A DNA stretch of 64,000 nt from Cervus elaphus (GCF_910594005.1 NC_057848.1:133744155-133808154), one strand, 5' to 3'. Positions 1-11,910 are shown, numbered from the stretch's first letter. Made by a program: numbers and translations. Notes: generated from the sequence alone by a model not told the origin.

Positions 1-600
1 ACTGAGCATTCTATACTTTGCTTTATGATGCCAAGACTGGGATCTGACAAACCACATTTCTGCCTGCCACCTGTTCCCTTTTAGGTTTTGTTCATACAGA
101 GTGCTAGAAAGAGATGCAAGGCTGGAGGAGGAGAAGGGACATGCTACTTCCTGTTTGCTTCTTGGCATTTCCAGTTAAATTCCTGCTCCTATGAGAGTCA
201 CTCCTATGGAGTCCTGCTCCAACCTCACTTCTTAATCCCAGAAGTGTCAGTCTCCTCTTGTACCAGCAGCTGAATCCAGTTTGCAGTTTTTCCAACACTT
301 GCAGAGCCAGTTTCATCATGTACCCCCTCCAGAGATACCAGCATCCCCTCCCTTTAGAGATCTGGGTCCAGGCCACATGAGGCCTCTTGTTTTAGCACAA
401 ACACACCAGTCCCAGTCAACTGGTGCCCCTTCCTCAAGTGTCTGTGTCTCAGCCTGATGTGGTCTTTCCTCCAGATCTCTAACTTTGAATAATTTTGACA
501 TCTTCTCTCTGTTCCTTCAGTACTAGGGGTGGTAGCTGTTTCTGGAAGTTGCTACCTCCATGATACTTTAGAGATCTCTTTTTTCCTCTTCAGGCGCCCT
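1..600 (+). repeat. Possible old interspersed repeat, unassigned
   Basis: There is no gene here. From about 240 to 600 the wording (short C/T-rich phrases such as cagtactaggggtggtagc) resembles an old mammalian interspersed repeat in + orientation, perhaps L1 3' material, but I cannot name the family with confidence. The short open frames on both strands have no recognisable domain. Confidence 0.3.
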
Positions 601-1165
601 TATGGGTTGAATTGTGTCCCTTCAAAAGATGTTGAAGTCCTACTACCTGTGGGTGTGACCTTACTTGGAAATAAAGTCTTTGCCAGTGATCAAGTTAAGA
701 AGAGGTCATTAGGATGAGCCTTAATTCAATATGATCAGTGTCTTTATCAAAAGAGGAAATCAGGACAGAAACAAACATATAAAGGGATGGTGGTAGTTTA
801 GTTGCTAAGTTGTGTCTGACTCTTTGCAACCCAATGCCAGGCTCCCCTGTCCATGGGGATTCTCCACGCTAGAATACTGGAGAGGGTTGCCATTTCCATA
901 TAGAGGAAAGACGATGTGAATACACAGGGAGAATACCATCCACAAGCCGATGAAAACCTGAGGCAACCAGAAGAGGTAGCCTCTACTGAGGCTACTAAGA
1001 GAGAGGCATGAAATAGATTCTCCTTCACATCCCTCAGGAGGAAACTCCCTGCCAACATCTTGATTTCAGACTTCTGGCCTCCAGAACTGTGAGACAAAAA
1101 AGTTGTTTAAGCCATCCAGTTTGTGGTCTTTTGTTATGGTGGCCCCAGGAAACTAATACAGACAG
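601..1165 (+). repeat. MaLR-type solo LTR (MLT1-like), interrupted by a SINE
   Basis: This is a diverged ancient LTR of the mammalian MaLR/ERVL type. It opens with a 'gggttgaattgtgtcc' phrase near 605 and closes with 'cctccagaactgtgagac' at about 1078 and 'gtttaagccatccag' at about 1105, then 'aaactaataca' near 1150, all typical of that family. A Bov-tA fragment at 791-904 sits inside it. No coding remnant is attached, so it reads as a solo LTR. Confidence 0.75.
791..904 (-). repeat. Bov-tA SINE, truncated
   Basis: This is a minus-strand fragment of the ruminant tRNA-derived SINE. The phrases 'gttgctaagttgtgtctgac' and 'aatactggagagggttgcc' are diagnostic. It lacks the tRNA-like head and lies inside the MaLR-like LTR, so it is younger than that LTR. 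Confidence 0.85.
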
Positions 1166-1326
1166 CAAGTTAATTTTATACCTAGCTGACATTTTTTACA
1201 TTAAATTCTCCTGTTAAAATAACTGGTGAGCTTTCGGTCTCCTGACTGGACTCTGACTAATAAACTTGTGTTTCCCCTAGAAGCAGACCTTGCAAAAAGG
1301 ATATGAATGTGAGTAGTTTATTTGGG

Positions 1327-1539
1327 GTTGGGGTGCTTCCCCGGTGGCTCAGCAGAAGAGAATCTGCCTGCAATGCAGGAGATGGAGGTTCGATCCCTGC
1401 ATCGGGAAGATCCCCTAAAGGAGGGCATGGCAACCCCCTCCACTATTCTCGCCTGGAGAATCCCATGGACAGAGAGCCTGGTGGCCTACAGTCCAGGGGT
1501 TGCAAAAGAGTCAGACACAACTGAGCGATTAGACAATAA
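1327..1539 (+). repeat. Bov-tA SINE with 12-bp target duplication
   Basis: This is a near full-length plus-strand Bov-tA SINE running from a 'gcttccccggtggctcag' head to 'gacacaactgagcg'. It is flanked by a perfect direct repeat, agtttatttggg, at 1315-1326 and 1540-1551, which marks the insertion boundaries. The open frames that cross it are SINE artefacts. Confidence 0.93.
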
Positions 1540-2917
1540 AGTTTATTTGGGAACAGTTTATTTTGGAGACAATACCAAGAAGAACTAGCAGGAGAGACAA
1601 TAGAAGGAAGGAAGGCAATCCACGGTGAGTTAATGAAGTTACCTCCGTGGGCCATAAGGGCTTAACCTTACTGGGGACCTCTTGGTGACTACAGAACTTG
1701 TCTTATAATTGTCTCACCCAAGGGGGGGATGCAGCTGGAGTATTTATCCACCAACTCTGGTCCTTCATTATTTAAGGGCTAGTCCTGGAAACATCAACAC
1801 TTAGCATCTCCAGTTTTCCTTGTACATAGACCAAGTTTGTTCCTGCAGCCAAAGAAAGGACTCAGGCAGTTGCAGGTGCTTACAAGAAGAAACTGTGGGC
1901 ATATGTGGGAATGGTGAGGGCAAGAATAAATGTGGGCACCAACAGCATCTGCTACAGTCTTTGTTACGTCTTCAAGTTCTAGCTATTCAAAGCCCCAAAA
2001 TGCCTTAAGAGGCCACGAGACGATGAAATATGAGCACCTTCTATTCTGCTAAAAAGTGTCAGTGAAGCAGGAGCACTTTTGCCCTTGCAAATCAAGAGCA
2101 TCAGCCGACCTGCACAACGCAATACAGTAAAGCTCCCTTTGCACTTGCTGTCTGAGCTCATCTAAGGCATAAAGGTAGATTATGAAGATATATTTAAACT
2201 ACTTTGTTTATCGTCCTGATCCCACAGCCTCTTTTTCATGACTTGATAAGACCACTGAATATAAACACCAGAGGAGGTCTTACAGATCAGCCAGACTGCA
2301 AGCTTTCCAAACAAAAATCAGATTCAGAAACATTTATACAAAAAAAAACTTACAATGTGAAAAACAAATGAAAATGCAGTTGCTTTGGTTTATGCTTGTG
2401 AGAGGCAAGGGAAGAGGAAGTTTTCCATGTTGGGAACCCTCTCATCTCAATGGCATCCCTGATGGGAGGTCACAGACTCCCTCAAGCTCATACTGCCCAA
2501 TTTTAAAAGCAGTGATCTACTCCAACTTTCTCATGTTGATGGACAGAGGATTTTGATTTTTCTCTCTTAAAGTCTGCAAGATAATATCCATGTTTACTAA
2601 CACTGATGCTAGCTTTCTTTTAAAAATTCTCATAATTTGGATCACAATAATTCAGTGTTGACTGGGCATTTACTTGAGTGCTAGTACTGAAAACAGATTC
2701 ACAAAGCAAATTAATTAGATTAAAATAAAAAAGTGTGATGATCATTGCCACTGAAAATCTATTCCAATCACTTTAGACAATGGGTTCTTATTTAAAAATA
2801 AAAAAGCTGGGGAAATATCTGAGCAGATATTTTCCCTTAGTTTCACCATTTAGTTTAGGGTGGAACTGAAGAGTGGGTGAGGAGAAAGAACTGGGAGACA
2901 CAGATGTAGGAATCAGT
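1540..2917. other. Intergenic DNA, no gene recognised
   Basis: No exon, RNA gene or confidently named repeat is visible. An A-rich run lies near 2340-2350. Short frames occur on both strands without recognisable motifs or splice-site context. Confidence 0.5.
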
Positions 2918-2919
2918 AA

Positions 2920-3130
2920 AGTGAAAGTGAAGTTGCTCAGTCATGTCCGACTCTTTGCGACCCCATGGACTGTAGTCTATCAGGCTCCTCCGTCCATGGG
3001 ATTTTCCAGGTAATAGTACTGGAGTGGGTTGCCATTTCCTTCTCCAGGGGATCTTCCCGACCCAGGGATCGAACTCAGGGCTCCCTCATTGTAGACAGAT
3101 GCTTTACCATCTGAGCCACCAGGGAAGTCC
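2920..3130 (-). repeat. Bov-tA SINE with 12-bp target duplication
   Basis: This is a full minus-strand Bov-tA copy, from 'gtgaaagtgaagttgctcag' to 'ccaccagggaagtcc'. The direct repeat aggaatcagtaa occurs at 2908-2919 and again at 3131-3142, giving a clean retroposition signature. Confidence 0.95.
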
Positions 3131-3142
3131 AGGAATCAGTAA

Positions 3143-4231
3143 GTAGTTCTTAAAGAAGGAGTAACTTAAATTTGTATATGTGGATAAGCTCCCTGTAGAT
3201 ATGAAGTACAGAATGAAAAGAGCAAAAACCACAAGTTGGGGCTAAGAGGCCCATTATTTAATGTATTTATTTAGTGTAGCACAGCCGAGTACTTAAGAAA
3301 GCAGGTTGAGTTAGTACACTGCCTTTGGTCTTGTGCTCTTGAGTAATGAAGTTCTAGTGAACAGTGAGGGTCCAAAGGATTCTAAAGAATATAGGTGTGG
3401 CCACCTGTTGGAATCTTTACTGACCAAAAATAAATAAATAAACAAAAAAAAAACTGCTTTTTGTGAGGTTCCTTTTGAGATATCTTTTGTTAAACTTCAT
3501 TGTTAACTATTGTCCACTTTTCCTCTTAATTTTCCTGATAGCCAAAATAATGGGTACCAAGCATAATGAATCACTGGCTCATCTAGAGAGAGGCTCTGTG
3601 AATTTAATCTACATCACTGCTTGTTTTCTTGGTACAATTATGTTCGTAGACTGCTAAGGCTGCTTTCTTGTTGGACCCTCTCAGGATGGCTTGATCTGGA
3701 CATAATTCTTTAAACTCATAATGTTTTCAGTTCTGTATTTATTGACCATCATAATTTAGGTCATTTGAAAAGGCTTGCGGCAAGCATCCAGGGTAGTTTT
3801 CATTATTTAACAGCTTTTCACAAGAATTCAATATGTTGGAACGCATTCTTCATTGGCACTTCAATATGTAGATCTCTAGTCTACTCTAGGCAACTGACAG
3901 TAATTCTTGTCAACCTTACTGGTTGGTCAACCCTTTCTCAGGATCAGCCAGGCTGTGATAAACTGAAACTTCGATATTTTTGAGAATTACAGTGCTGTTC
4001 CTCATACTGCTAAGAGTGGTTCCGGGAAGCTCAATCACAAGCCTCCCATCAAAACCAAAGGTATCCCTCATTTTCATATTGCTCCATAGAAGGATGATCT
4101 TTGTCCTTGACTCTTCTCCACCCCTGGAAATTTGCTTTCCATGAGTAATGAGGACCATCATCCCCCTAACCCCCAAGCAAAAGACACAGACCAATCTATA
4201 TGCCTCTTCACTCCCTAGCCTCTCTGTGGGC
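3143..4231. other. Intergenic DNA, no gene recognised
   Basis: I see no gene and no confidently named repeat. A short A-rich tract lies at about 3425-3452. An open frame at 3463-3657 would encode a hydrophobic peptide but has no family resemblance, no splice context and no conservation evidence, so I do not call it. Confidence 0.5.
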
Positions 4232-4310
4232 ATTTTTTTTTTTTTGTCTTTTAAAAAAATATATTTATTTATTTATTGGGTGCTCTGGGTCTTCGTCATG
4301 TGGGCATTAT
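4232..4310 (-). repeat. Probable CHR-type SINE fragment
   Basis: A T-rich run is followed by a (TTTA)n-like stretch and 'gggtgctctgggtcttcgtc'. This resembles the antisense 3' portion of cetartiodactyl CHR tRNA-derived SINEs. It is short and diverged. Confidence 0.5.
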
Positions 4311-4334
4311 TAAATTGTGTTTCTTCTTTTATCA

Positions 4335-4900
4335 CTTGTTCTGGTTATCTATTGCTCTGTAACAAAAATCCCCAAACTCAGTTACATAAACAACTATTTA
4401 ATGCTCACAGATACTATGGGTCTGGCAGGAATGGTTTGTCTACATACTGCAATTTGGGGGCATATAGATTCAGATTCAGCTGCAGGTGACTCAAACAACT
4501 GTCAGCTGGAATTACATAGGGGCTTCACCCATCTGGCATCTGAAGGGGGATGAATCCAAGGCTGGGCTCAGTTGGGAATATTGACTGGAGCATGTAAACA
4601 TGACCCTTCTGTGTGACTTGGGCTTTCTCACAGTATGGAGTCTGTGTTCCAAGAGATAATGTCCTAAGAAGTAGTACCTGGAGAGCAAGTATTTTAAGGG
4701 AGCCAGACAGAAGCTACATGTTCTCTTTGGACACAGAAATCATGCAGGATTACTTTCATTATATTCCATTGGCTACCAGGAAGTCACAAAGGGGAGATTC
4801 AAGGTGAGGGGCTTCTTGATAGAGGAGTGGCAAGTTCTCATTGCATAAGAAAACAGGATGGGAGATACTATTGTAACCATCTTTGAAAAAAAACAATCTG
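4335..4900 (-). repeat. MaLR-like LTR, minus strand
   Basis: The stretch 'ttatctattgctctgtaac' at about 4347-4365 with 'caaactcagttacataaac' just after is the antisense end of an old MaLR/ERVL-type LTR. Later phrases (the tests 'ccattggctaccaggaagtc' near 4768) also fit. It is diverged, so the subfamily is uncertain. Confidence 0.55.
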
Positions 4901-5029
4901 TACAACACTCTTGATGGTCATTTTTGCTCTGTTTTCTGCTTACTCAGCAAAACACCTCATCTAGACCTTAGCTGTCTTCCAAACACACAGTAATAGACAC
5001 CTCCACAATAGCATCACTATTTTTTGTTT

Positions 5030-5960
5030 TAAACACAGATTTATTATTTTACAGTTCTATAAGTCCAACACAGGTTTTACCAAGCTAAAGTCAAGGTGTC
5101 TGCAGGGCTGTGTTCTCTTCTGCAGGCTGTGAAGTAGAATTTGCTTCTTTGTTTATTTGGGTTGCTGGAAGAATTCAATTCCTTGTAGCTGTAGGACTGA
5201 GGTCCCATTTCCCAGCTTCCAGACATCTCCAGAATTCCTTGGTTTCACAGCCTTCTTCACCTATCTTCAAAAGCAGCAATGGTGGATAGATCAACAGCTT
5301 CTCATACTTGGAACTTCACCTATCTCTTCTTCCATTGCATCTCTGTGACTGCCTCTTCTGCCTTCTTCTTCTACTTTTAAGGCCCCATAATGACATGCTT
5401 TTGAACTGTGGTGTTGGAGAAGACTCTTGAGAGTCCATTGGACTGCAAGGCGATCCAACCAGTCCATCCTAAAGGAGATCAGCCCTGGGTGTTCATTGGA
5501 AGGACTGATGCTGAAGCTAAAACTCCAATACTTTGGCCACCTCATGCAAAGAGTTGACTCAATGGAAAAGACCCTGATGCTGGGAGGGATTGGGGGCAGG
5601 AGGAGAAGGGGATGACAGAGGATGAGATGGCTGGATGGCATCACTGACTAGATGGACATGAGTTTGAGTAGACTCCGGGAGTTGGTAACGGACAGGGAGG
5701 CCTAGGTGCTGCAATTCATGGGGTCACAAAGAGTCGGACATGACTGAGCAACTGAACTGAACTGAATGACTATATCAGGCCCACAGAGATAATCTGCAAT
5801 ACTTCCCTTATTTTAAGATCTGTAATCTTAATCATCAGAGGTTGATGGCAAAGTTCCTTTTGCCAAATAATATGACATGCAAAGGCATAAAACCAGGGAT
5901 TAGAGTGTGCATACCTGAGGCAGGGAAAGCATTATTCAGTCTACCATCCTGATTCTAGGT
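5030..5960 (-). repeat. MaLR-like LTR, minus strand, split by BovB
   Basis: The left part ('acagttctataagtccaaca', 'tcaaggtgtctgcagggctg') and the right part after 5770 ('gataatctgcaatacttccc', 'gttccttttgccaaataa', 'cagtctaccat') are colinear with one antisense LTR of the type seen in sense at 34690-35180. A BovB fragment at 5395-5764 separates them. Confidence 0.65.
5395..5764 (+). repeat. BovB LINE 3' end, 5'-truncated
   Basis: This is the plus-strand 3' terminal segment of the ruminant RTE-type LINE BovB. It opens with 'gaactgtggtgttggagaag' and ends 'gactgagcaactgaactgaa', the BovB 3' end with its short tandem tail. The hexamer aatgac flanks it at 5389-5394 and 5765-5770 and is a plausible short target duplication. 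The 62-residue frame inside encodes part of the RT polyprotein C-terminus and is not a gene. Confidence 0.9.
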
Positions 5961-5964
5961 GAGA

Positions 5965-6935
5965 ACATTGCTTCTCTATTTTTCTTATTATGGTAAATAT
6001 ATATATATAATAAATATATATGAAATAAAATTTGCCATTTTAAATGTATAATTTAGTGGCATTAATTACATCCACAGTGTTTTAAAACCATCACCACTAT
6101 CCATTTCCAAAATCCTTTCATCATCTCAAACAAAAACTTTGTAACTATTAAGCAATAACTCCCTGCTTCCTCATCCCCCAGGTAACCGCTAATTTACTTT
6201 TTGTCTGTATGAATTTGCCTATTCTTGATATGTCATAAAAGCAGAATCATACAATATCTGTCCCTTTGTGTCTGTATTATGTCACTTAGCATAATGTTTT
6301 CAAGGTTCATCCACGCTGTAGCATGTATGAGAACCTCATTCCTTTTTACGGCTGAATAATACCCTAGTACATATAAGTACCACATTTTGTTTATCCATTC
6401 ATTTGTTAACACTTAGGTTGTCTCCACCTTTGGGCAATTGTGCATAATGCTGCTGTGGACATCAATATACAAGTATCTGAGTTCCTGATTTCAATTATCT
6501 TGGGTAAATACCTAGGTGTGGAATTGTGGGTGTGTGCGAAGTCACTCAGTCTTGTCAAATTCTTTACAACTCCATGGACTGTAGCCCACTAGGCTCCTCT
6601 CTGTCCATAGGATTTTCCAGGCAAGAATACTAGAGTGGGTTGCCATTTGCTTCTCTAGGGGATCTTCCACACCCAGGGATCAAACCCAGGTCTCCTGCAT
6701 TGCAGGCAGATTCTTTACCAATGAGCCACCGGGGAAGCTCATGGAATTGCAGGGTCTTATGAAAATTCTATGTTTAACTTTTTGACAAAAGACCAAACTA
6801 TTTTACATAGCAACTGCACCATTTTTACCAGCATGTATGAGGGCTCTAAATTTTTCCACATCCTCACTAACACTTTTATCCCCCTTTTTTAAAAGAACAA
6901 AATCTTACACGTGTGAAGTGATATCTGAAGGTTTT
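5965..6935 (-). repeat. Old L1 (L1M-type) 3' region, minus strand, split by a SINE
   Basis: Typical antisense L1M wording is present: 'atttagtggcattaattaca', 'catcaccactatccatttcc', 'cacttagcataatgttttc', 'ttatccattcatttg' and, after the SINE, 'gcagggtcttatgaaaattc' and 'ttttccacatcctcactaac'. The two halves join exactly across the SINE at 6527-6741. A short TA repeat lies at about 5998-6020. Confidence 0.85.
6527..6741 (-). repeat. Bov-tA SINE inserted in L1M
   Basis: This is a minus-strand Bov-tA, from 'cgaagtcactcagtcttgtc' to 'gagccaccggggaagctca'. The 8-mer tggaattg is duplicated at 6519-6526 and 6742-6749, and the L1 text on both sides is continuous without the SINE. Confidence 0.93.
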
Positions 6936-6959
6936 AATTAAATGCCTCTGACTCCATTC

Positions 6960-7172
6960 CTTGTTGTTGTTCAGTCACTAAGTCGTGTCTGACTCTTTTG
7001 TGACCCCATGGACTGTAGCCCACCACACTCCTCTGTCCATGGGATTTCCCAGGCAAGAATACTGGAGTGGGTTGCCATTTCCTTCTCCAAGGGATCTTCC
7101 CAACCCAGGGATCTAACCTATGTCTCCTGCACTGGCAAGCAAATCCTTTACCATTATATCACCAGGACTCCC
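6960..7172 (-). repeat. Bov-tA SINE
   Basis: This is a minus-strand Bov-tA that starts with a (TTG)n tract and 'ttcagtcactaagtcgtg' and ends with 'tatatcaccaggactccc'. The frame at 7008-7283 is a read-through of the SINE and has no coding support. Confidence 0.92.
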
Positions 7173-8019
7173 TGCTGTCTTTCCTCAATTCCTGACCCTG
7201 GATTTGAGCCTTGTGCCTCCTGCTTGGCTAGAAACGGAGATCATATACTCTTCCTAAAAACATTATTCTTCTCTTCATGGTAATAAAAGTGGCTACCTTA
7301 TGTTGACACCTACAGCATGCTAGATGCACACTTGACAGTTTATCTCTAAAGCTTATTCTGCTAATCAGTTTCAGGCACTGAGGATACAGCAGTGAATAAA
7401 ACAAAGTTTCTACCTGAAAGGATCTGATATTCTCTTACAATCCTTGACATGATTCAGCATGGTACAGAGAAGTTAAGTAATCTGCCCCAGACCACACAGC
7501 TATTAAGTGGCAGAGCTAGAGTGTAGAACTTAATTCTCTGATCCCAACACTTACACTCTCTCTCCTGCATCCAGCCACCTCTCATGGTCTCACTTCAGAT
7601 AGTAACTCACATTTTCTAACACAAAATCTCCCAACACTAAAATTCTCATTTTATAGATCTATTAAAATCGAATGAATGAGAACTACAGAATGAATATTAG
7701 GGTACATGTAATTTGCAGGTTAACTAGAACATTTTCTTCCAACCTTGATTTTTAATATCCTTTAAAAATGTATTAGTTAACTTTCCTGCTTTTATAAGAA
7801 TAGTAATAGGGATCCCTTAGACAATGCAGGGTTTCCCTTTATCTTAAGGTTATTATTCTAAGTAGCACTGTAGATTGTCAGTATACCATTATATAGGAAA
7901 AAAATGCAATAAATCAGATTAAAAATTCACTGACCCAAGGGCATACACTGGAAAGTAATTTTTTAATTTTTACATCTTTGATACAAAATTATTTTCTCTT
8001 TTATGTTTTTCCCAAAGCG
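7173..8019. repeat. Intergenic with L2/MIR-like remnants
   Basis: About 7370-7440 ('cactgaggatacagcagtga') looks like an L2 LINE fragment, and about 7460-7560 ('agaagttaagtaatctgccc', 'ccacacagctattaagtggc') looks like an antisense MIR. The remainder to 8019 is AT-rich with nothing recognised. Confidence 0.5.
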
Positions 8020-8229
8020 TGCATGCTCAATTGCTCAGTTGTATCTGACTCTTTGCGACCCCACAGACTGTAGCCTGCCAGGCTCCTCTTTACATGGGAT
8101 TCTCCAGGCAAGAATACTGGAGTGGGTTGCAATTTCCTCCTCCAGGGGATCTTCCCAACCCAGGGATCAAACCCGTGTCTCCTGTATTGGCAGGCAGATT
8201 CTTTTACCACTGCGCCACCTGGGAAGCAG
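8020..8229 (-). repeat. Bov-tA SINE
   Basis: This is a minus-strand copy, from 'gcatgctcaattgctcagtt' to 'ctgcgccacctgggaagc'. Frames on both strands across it are SINE artefacts. Confidence 0.93.
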
Positions 8230-8264
8230 GAAATGCTAAAAGAATTCTGTTCAAGCGTAAGTAA

Positions 8265-8440
8265 ATACACCTGGAATTAGTGGACAGTAGTCTTGGCTCT
8301 GCTACAATGAATTAGATGAATTGTGAAACTTGGGTCTTTTCTCGGGCCTCAATTCTGCCTACTGTAAAATGAGATTTGATTAAAAGCAATCCGGTTTGTG
8401 TAGTGCTTTACATTTTTCAATGCAATATTTGTATGTTATC
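8265..8440 (+). repeat. MIR-like SINE remnant
   Basis: The order of phrases ('cttggctctgctacaatg', then a 'cttgggtc' block, then 'cctactgtaaaatgagattt') follows the mammalian MIR SINE in plus orientation, strongly diverged. Confidence 0.55.
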
Positions 8441-8942
8441 TGACTTCCCTGCCTCACTTCTTTCCCCTGCTACTGGATGTTTCATTCACCTTCCAAATAA
8501 ACTACTTACACTCCAGTCCTTGTCTTGGGTTGGCTTCTGGGGGTGCCCAAATTAAGGCCTCCACCTGACCTACGTTTTACTTTGATGAATTCTCTGGTCA
8601 TTCTTACTCCTCGACTTAGCTTTCATGATCTTGGCAACTTGCAGTCCAAGAAATAAGGGTCAGCAGAGTTGAGCAGAGTTTTAAGAGTTTACTTTCAAAA
8701 TATCTCTCAAATTCAGAGAGTTTGTAATCAGCGGTGGAGAGCTGAGTCTCACACAACTAAAGGAAACTTTTAGGCATACTCACAATGCTACTTTCATCGC
8801 TCCATCTTTCTCTGAAGCTGGTGTTCTCCTTTGACTATTGTGGTTTTTTCCCTCTAGCATCCTAGATATGACAGATGCAGGCACCCTTTGTCCTCGGGGA
8901 TTTTAAAATACGCGACAATTGGCCCACATGGCCTTCAGTTTT
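8441..8942. other. Intergenic DNA, no gene recognised
   Basis: No gene or confidently named repeat is visible. The right edge contains the 14-bp target site (tggccttcagtttt, 8929-8942) of the following L1 insertion. Confidence 0.5.
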
Positions 8943-9212
8943 TTGTTTTTTTTTTTAATAACCCTTTTCTGATTTTATTTTTTTTATTATTTTTTTTTTA
9001 TTAGTTGGAGGCTAATTACTTCACAACATTTCAGTGGGTTTTGTCATACATTGATATGAATCAGCCATAGATTTACACGTATTCCCCATCCCGATCCCCC
9101 CTCCCACCTCCCTCTCCACCCGATTCCTCTGGGTCTTCCCAGTGCACCAGGCCCGAGCACTTGTCTCATGCATCCCACCTGGGCTGGTGATCTGTTTCAC
9201 CATAGATAGTAT
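8943..9212 (-). repeat. Bovine-type L1 3' end with 14-bp target duplication
   Basis: This is a 5'-truncated L1 in minus orientation. A poly(T)-rich start (the reversed A tail) is followed by 'ttagttggaggctaattac', 'acattgatatgaatcagcc' and 'cctcccacctccctctccac', the antisense ruminant L1 3' UTR. The direct repeat tggccttcagtttt occurs at 8929-8942 and 9213-9226. Confidence 0.93.
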
Positions 9213-11057
9213 TGGCCTTCAGTTTTGTATCTTTACATTCCTCTACAGCCTTACCTGATTGCTGTTTAAAAGACCTAATGGTCTCTTTTCTTTTGCCTAA
9301 TTTTGCCCAAGGAACATGAGTGCAAATATTTAGGGTTAATTTGGAGTCTCCAAACTTAAACCCATCAAAGAAGCAGTCAGTGACCAAACTGAAAGGACGT
9401 CTTTGTCCCCAGTGCATTGATTAAACATGGAATTCCATAAAGCTACTACCATCCTGTGAACTGTGAGGCTACAATACATTGAGTTAATTTGTTTCAACAA
9501 AACTTTGCAGGTCCCATTCACATGTCATGACTTTTAGGTATAGTGCCGTGGAAATTTCTGCAGCAAAAATAATTTCATCTTCCAACTTGAATGCAAATTA
9601 GAGTTGTTCTTTCAGATTTTAATTACTTAAATTTCCACCCCCTGAAGGTTATAACGGAGAGGAAGGGACAAAAATAAAGGGCACATTTCAAAAACTGAGT
9701 TCTTTAGAAACAGTGTGGGTGGAAAGGATGTATACAATTTCAGGGGCAAACAGAGACCTGAACCATTTCTGTCATTGCACCTACAGGGGAATTTTTTATT
9801 TGCAAATGAAAAATAAATTTAAAAGGGAACTTTTCAGGGAAATGCTGGAGGTGTGTACTTTGGAGTAGACTGTCCATCCAATAGGGCTTAAAATTACCGA
9901 TGGTCCCAGAGGGTCTACTGGTGATCAGTTCCATTGCAAAGTAGAAAGGCAGGGTTATGAGGATGGTACAGGCACAACAGAACATGTAATTTTACTTGCT
10001 GGACACTCTGGTGTCAGCCGAGGCACACAAAGCATAATCTGACTGTAATCTTAGTTTCTTGGCTCTCAAAGGAGGCAATGGTGCCTTTAAGGACACGGGG
10101 AACGGGAGGAGAAGAGGAAACATCCCATTGGATCCTCTGGGTCTGCTCTTTCTTCTACATTTACAGTTTCTCCCGCATCTTCTTTCTCGTCACCGCACCC
10201 CCACCCCAACACTAAATACCACCAGGCAGCCTTGTAGGAGAGGGGTTCAAAGACACTTCAATCCTGGAGAGGATTCCGTGTGTAAATCTTGGAAGTCTTT
10301 AATACACATGAGATCTGTAAGCTCCAAGCTTTGAAAACTTTTATTTTGAAGGTTTGAGTATACACTTAGTTTTCTTGGCACTTAGACAGACCCCTATTTG
10401 ACTTTTGTAGTTGCTTTCAGGAAAACAGAGGATGGTTATTTAAGATGCTCTAGTTAAAAAGTATACAGGTATTAGTTTTTTAGAGAATAATAAGTCTTGA
10501 GATAGTAAACTGAAATTTCCCTTGGCATGAACGAAAAGTAGTAACTTCTTTCATTTACATGATATTCTACTATTTTCATTCCTTGCGCCATCGGAGTTCT
10601 TACACCACTTCATTGTTTATGTATTTAGATTCTAAATGTTCTGGGCCTCATACTTCTCTTTGTGGCTTCTACTCACTATTAATTTTTCCTTGCTATTATT
10701 TTTGGACTTAATAAGCAGTGACATAAATTTAAACGCTGGCTCCTCAAACAAAAATTTCAGAAATAACTCTATGTCACTTGCCAAATAAACAGAGTTCTAC
10801 ATGCAAGTATTTTCCATGTCTCTTGAGCCCCCTTTTCCCCTTCCCTTTGGGTCTATCATAACCAGTAGACCACCTACTTGTATAACATATACTCACATTT
10901 CACACATTTCCAAAGTCAAATAGGTACATGAGTCTCTACAGTGAAAATTTCTACTCAATTTTTATTCTCAGCACCCTAGTTTCCCTGCCTGGAGATGGAT
11001 CATGTTGTCAGTTTTCATGTGTGTATTTCCAGAGATAGTCTATGCATATACAAGTTA
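9213..11057. other. Intergenic DNA, no gene recognised
   Basis: This is about 1.8 kb without ruminant SINEs. I recognise no exon, RNA gene or named repeat. Open frames at 9740-9985 (minus) and 10059-10334 (plus) have no motifs or splice context that I can support. Confidence 0.45.
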
Positions 11058-11088
11058 CACACACATGCACACACACACACACACACCA
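11058..11088 (+). repeat. (CA)n microsatellite
   Basis: A run of CA dinucleotides with one or two interruptions (cacacacatgcacacac...). It is simple-sequence DNA and likely to vary in length between individuals. Confidence 0.9.
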
Positions 11089-11109
11089 CAATCATTAGAG
11101 AAATATATC

Positions 11110-11560
11110 TGTGTTTCCTTCCCCCTTTCTATAAAAACAGTGACCACATGCACACAGTTATGCATCTTGCTTTTTTTAATTTAACAAAATAAAATAGTGA
11201 AATCATCCTCATGTTCATGCATAAAGAGCCTTCTCATTCTTTCTCTCTTTATAGCTGCACAGCATTCCATTGCAAGGATGTGTTATGGTTTATAGAAACA
11301 GCCCTTTATGGATGGACAATTGGGATGTTTCCATTCTTTTCTATTACAGACAGTGCTGAAAAGCATAACTTGGTATGTATTTAATTTTTCTCATGAGCAA
11401 ATATATTGGTAGGATATAGTCTTAAAAGTGGAATTGCTAAATCAGAAGTTGGATGCTTTTTGTAAATTTTGATAGGAGTAGTCAAATTGTCCTCCACACA
11501 GTCCAATGTGCTGGTCTTATATTCCCTTCTGAGCACGCCCACTGTATTCCAAACACATTG
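11110..11560 (-). repeat. Old L1 (L1M-type) 3' region, minus strand
   Basis: Diverged antisense L1 wording is present: 'agctgcacagcattccattg', 'gtggaattgctaaatcagaa' and 'attttgataggagtagtcaa'. It is too diverged to name the subfamily. Confidence 0.65.
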
Positions 11561-11689
11561 ACATGTTTGTCTGCATTCTACTCACCCGCCTGTACCCAGG
11601 AACCCTGTAACTGTTGTCTTCTTTTTGTGAAGCATACATCACACGAGGTATTTTGTTCTTCTTCTGAACAACCTAAAAAGAAAAAGAAA

Positions 11690-11910
11690 AAAGCAAACTG
11701 GAATCAAAAGACTTGGATGCAAGTCTTGGCTATACTTCTTACATGCCTTGTGACATTGAGCAAATTATTCATCTACTCTGAGCCTAGTGTTTCTCATATA
11801 TAAAGTAGGATAAGGCTACTATTGTAAATGCTTTGTGAAAATGAAAAGAGGCACTGCATGAAAAGCACCCAGTTTTGTCCCAGCACACAGTAGGAATTCT
11901 GTAATTGATG
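11690..11910 (+). repeat. MIR SINE remnant
   Basis: Phrases 'gacttggatgcaagtcttgg', 'gtgacattgagcaaattatt' and 'cagcacacagtaggaattct' follow the MIR consensus order in plus orientation. Confidence 0.65.
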
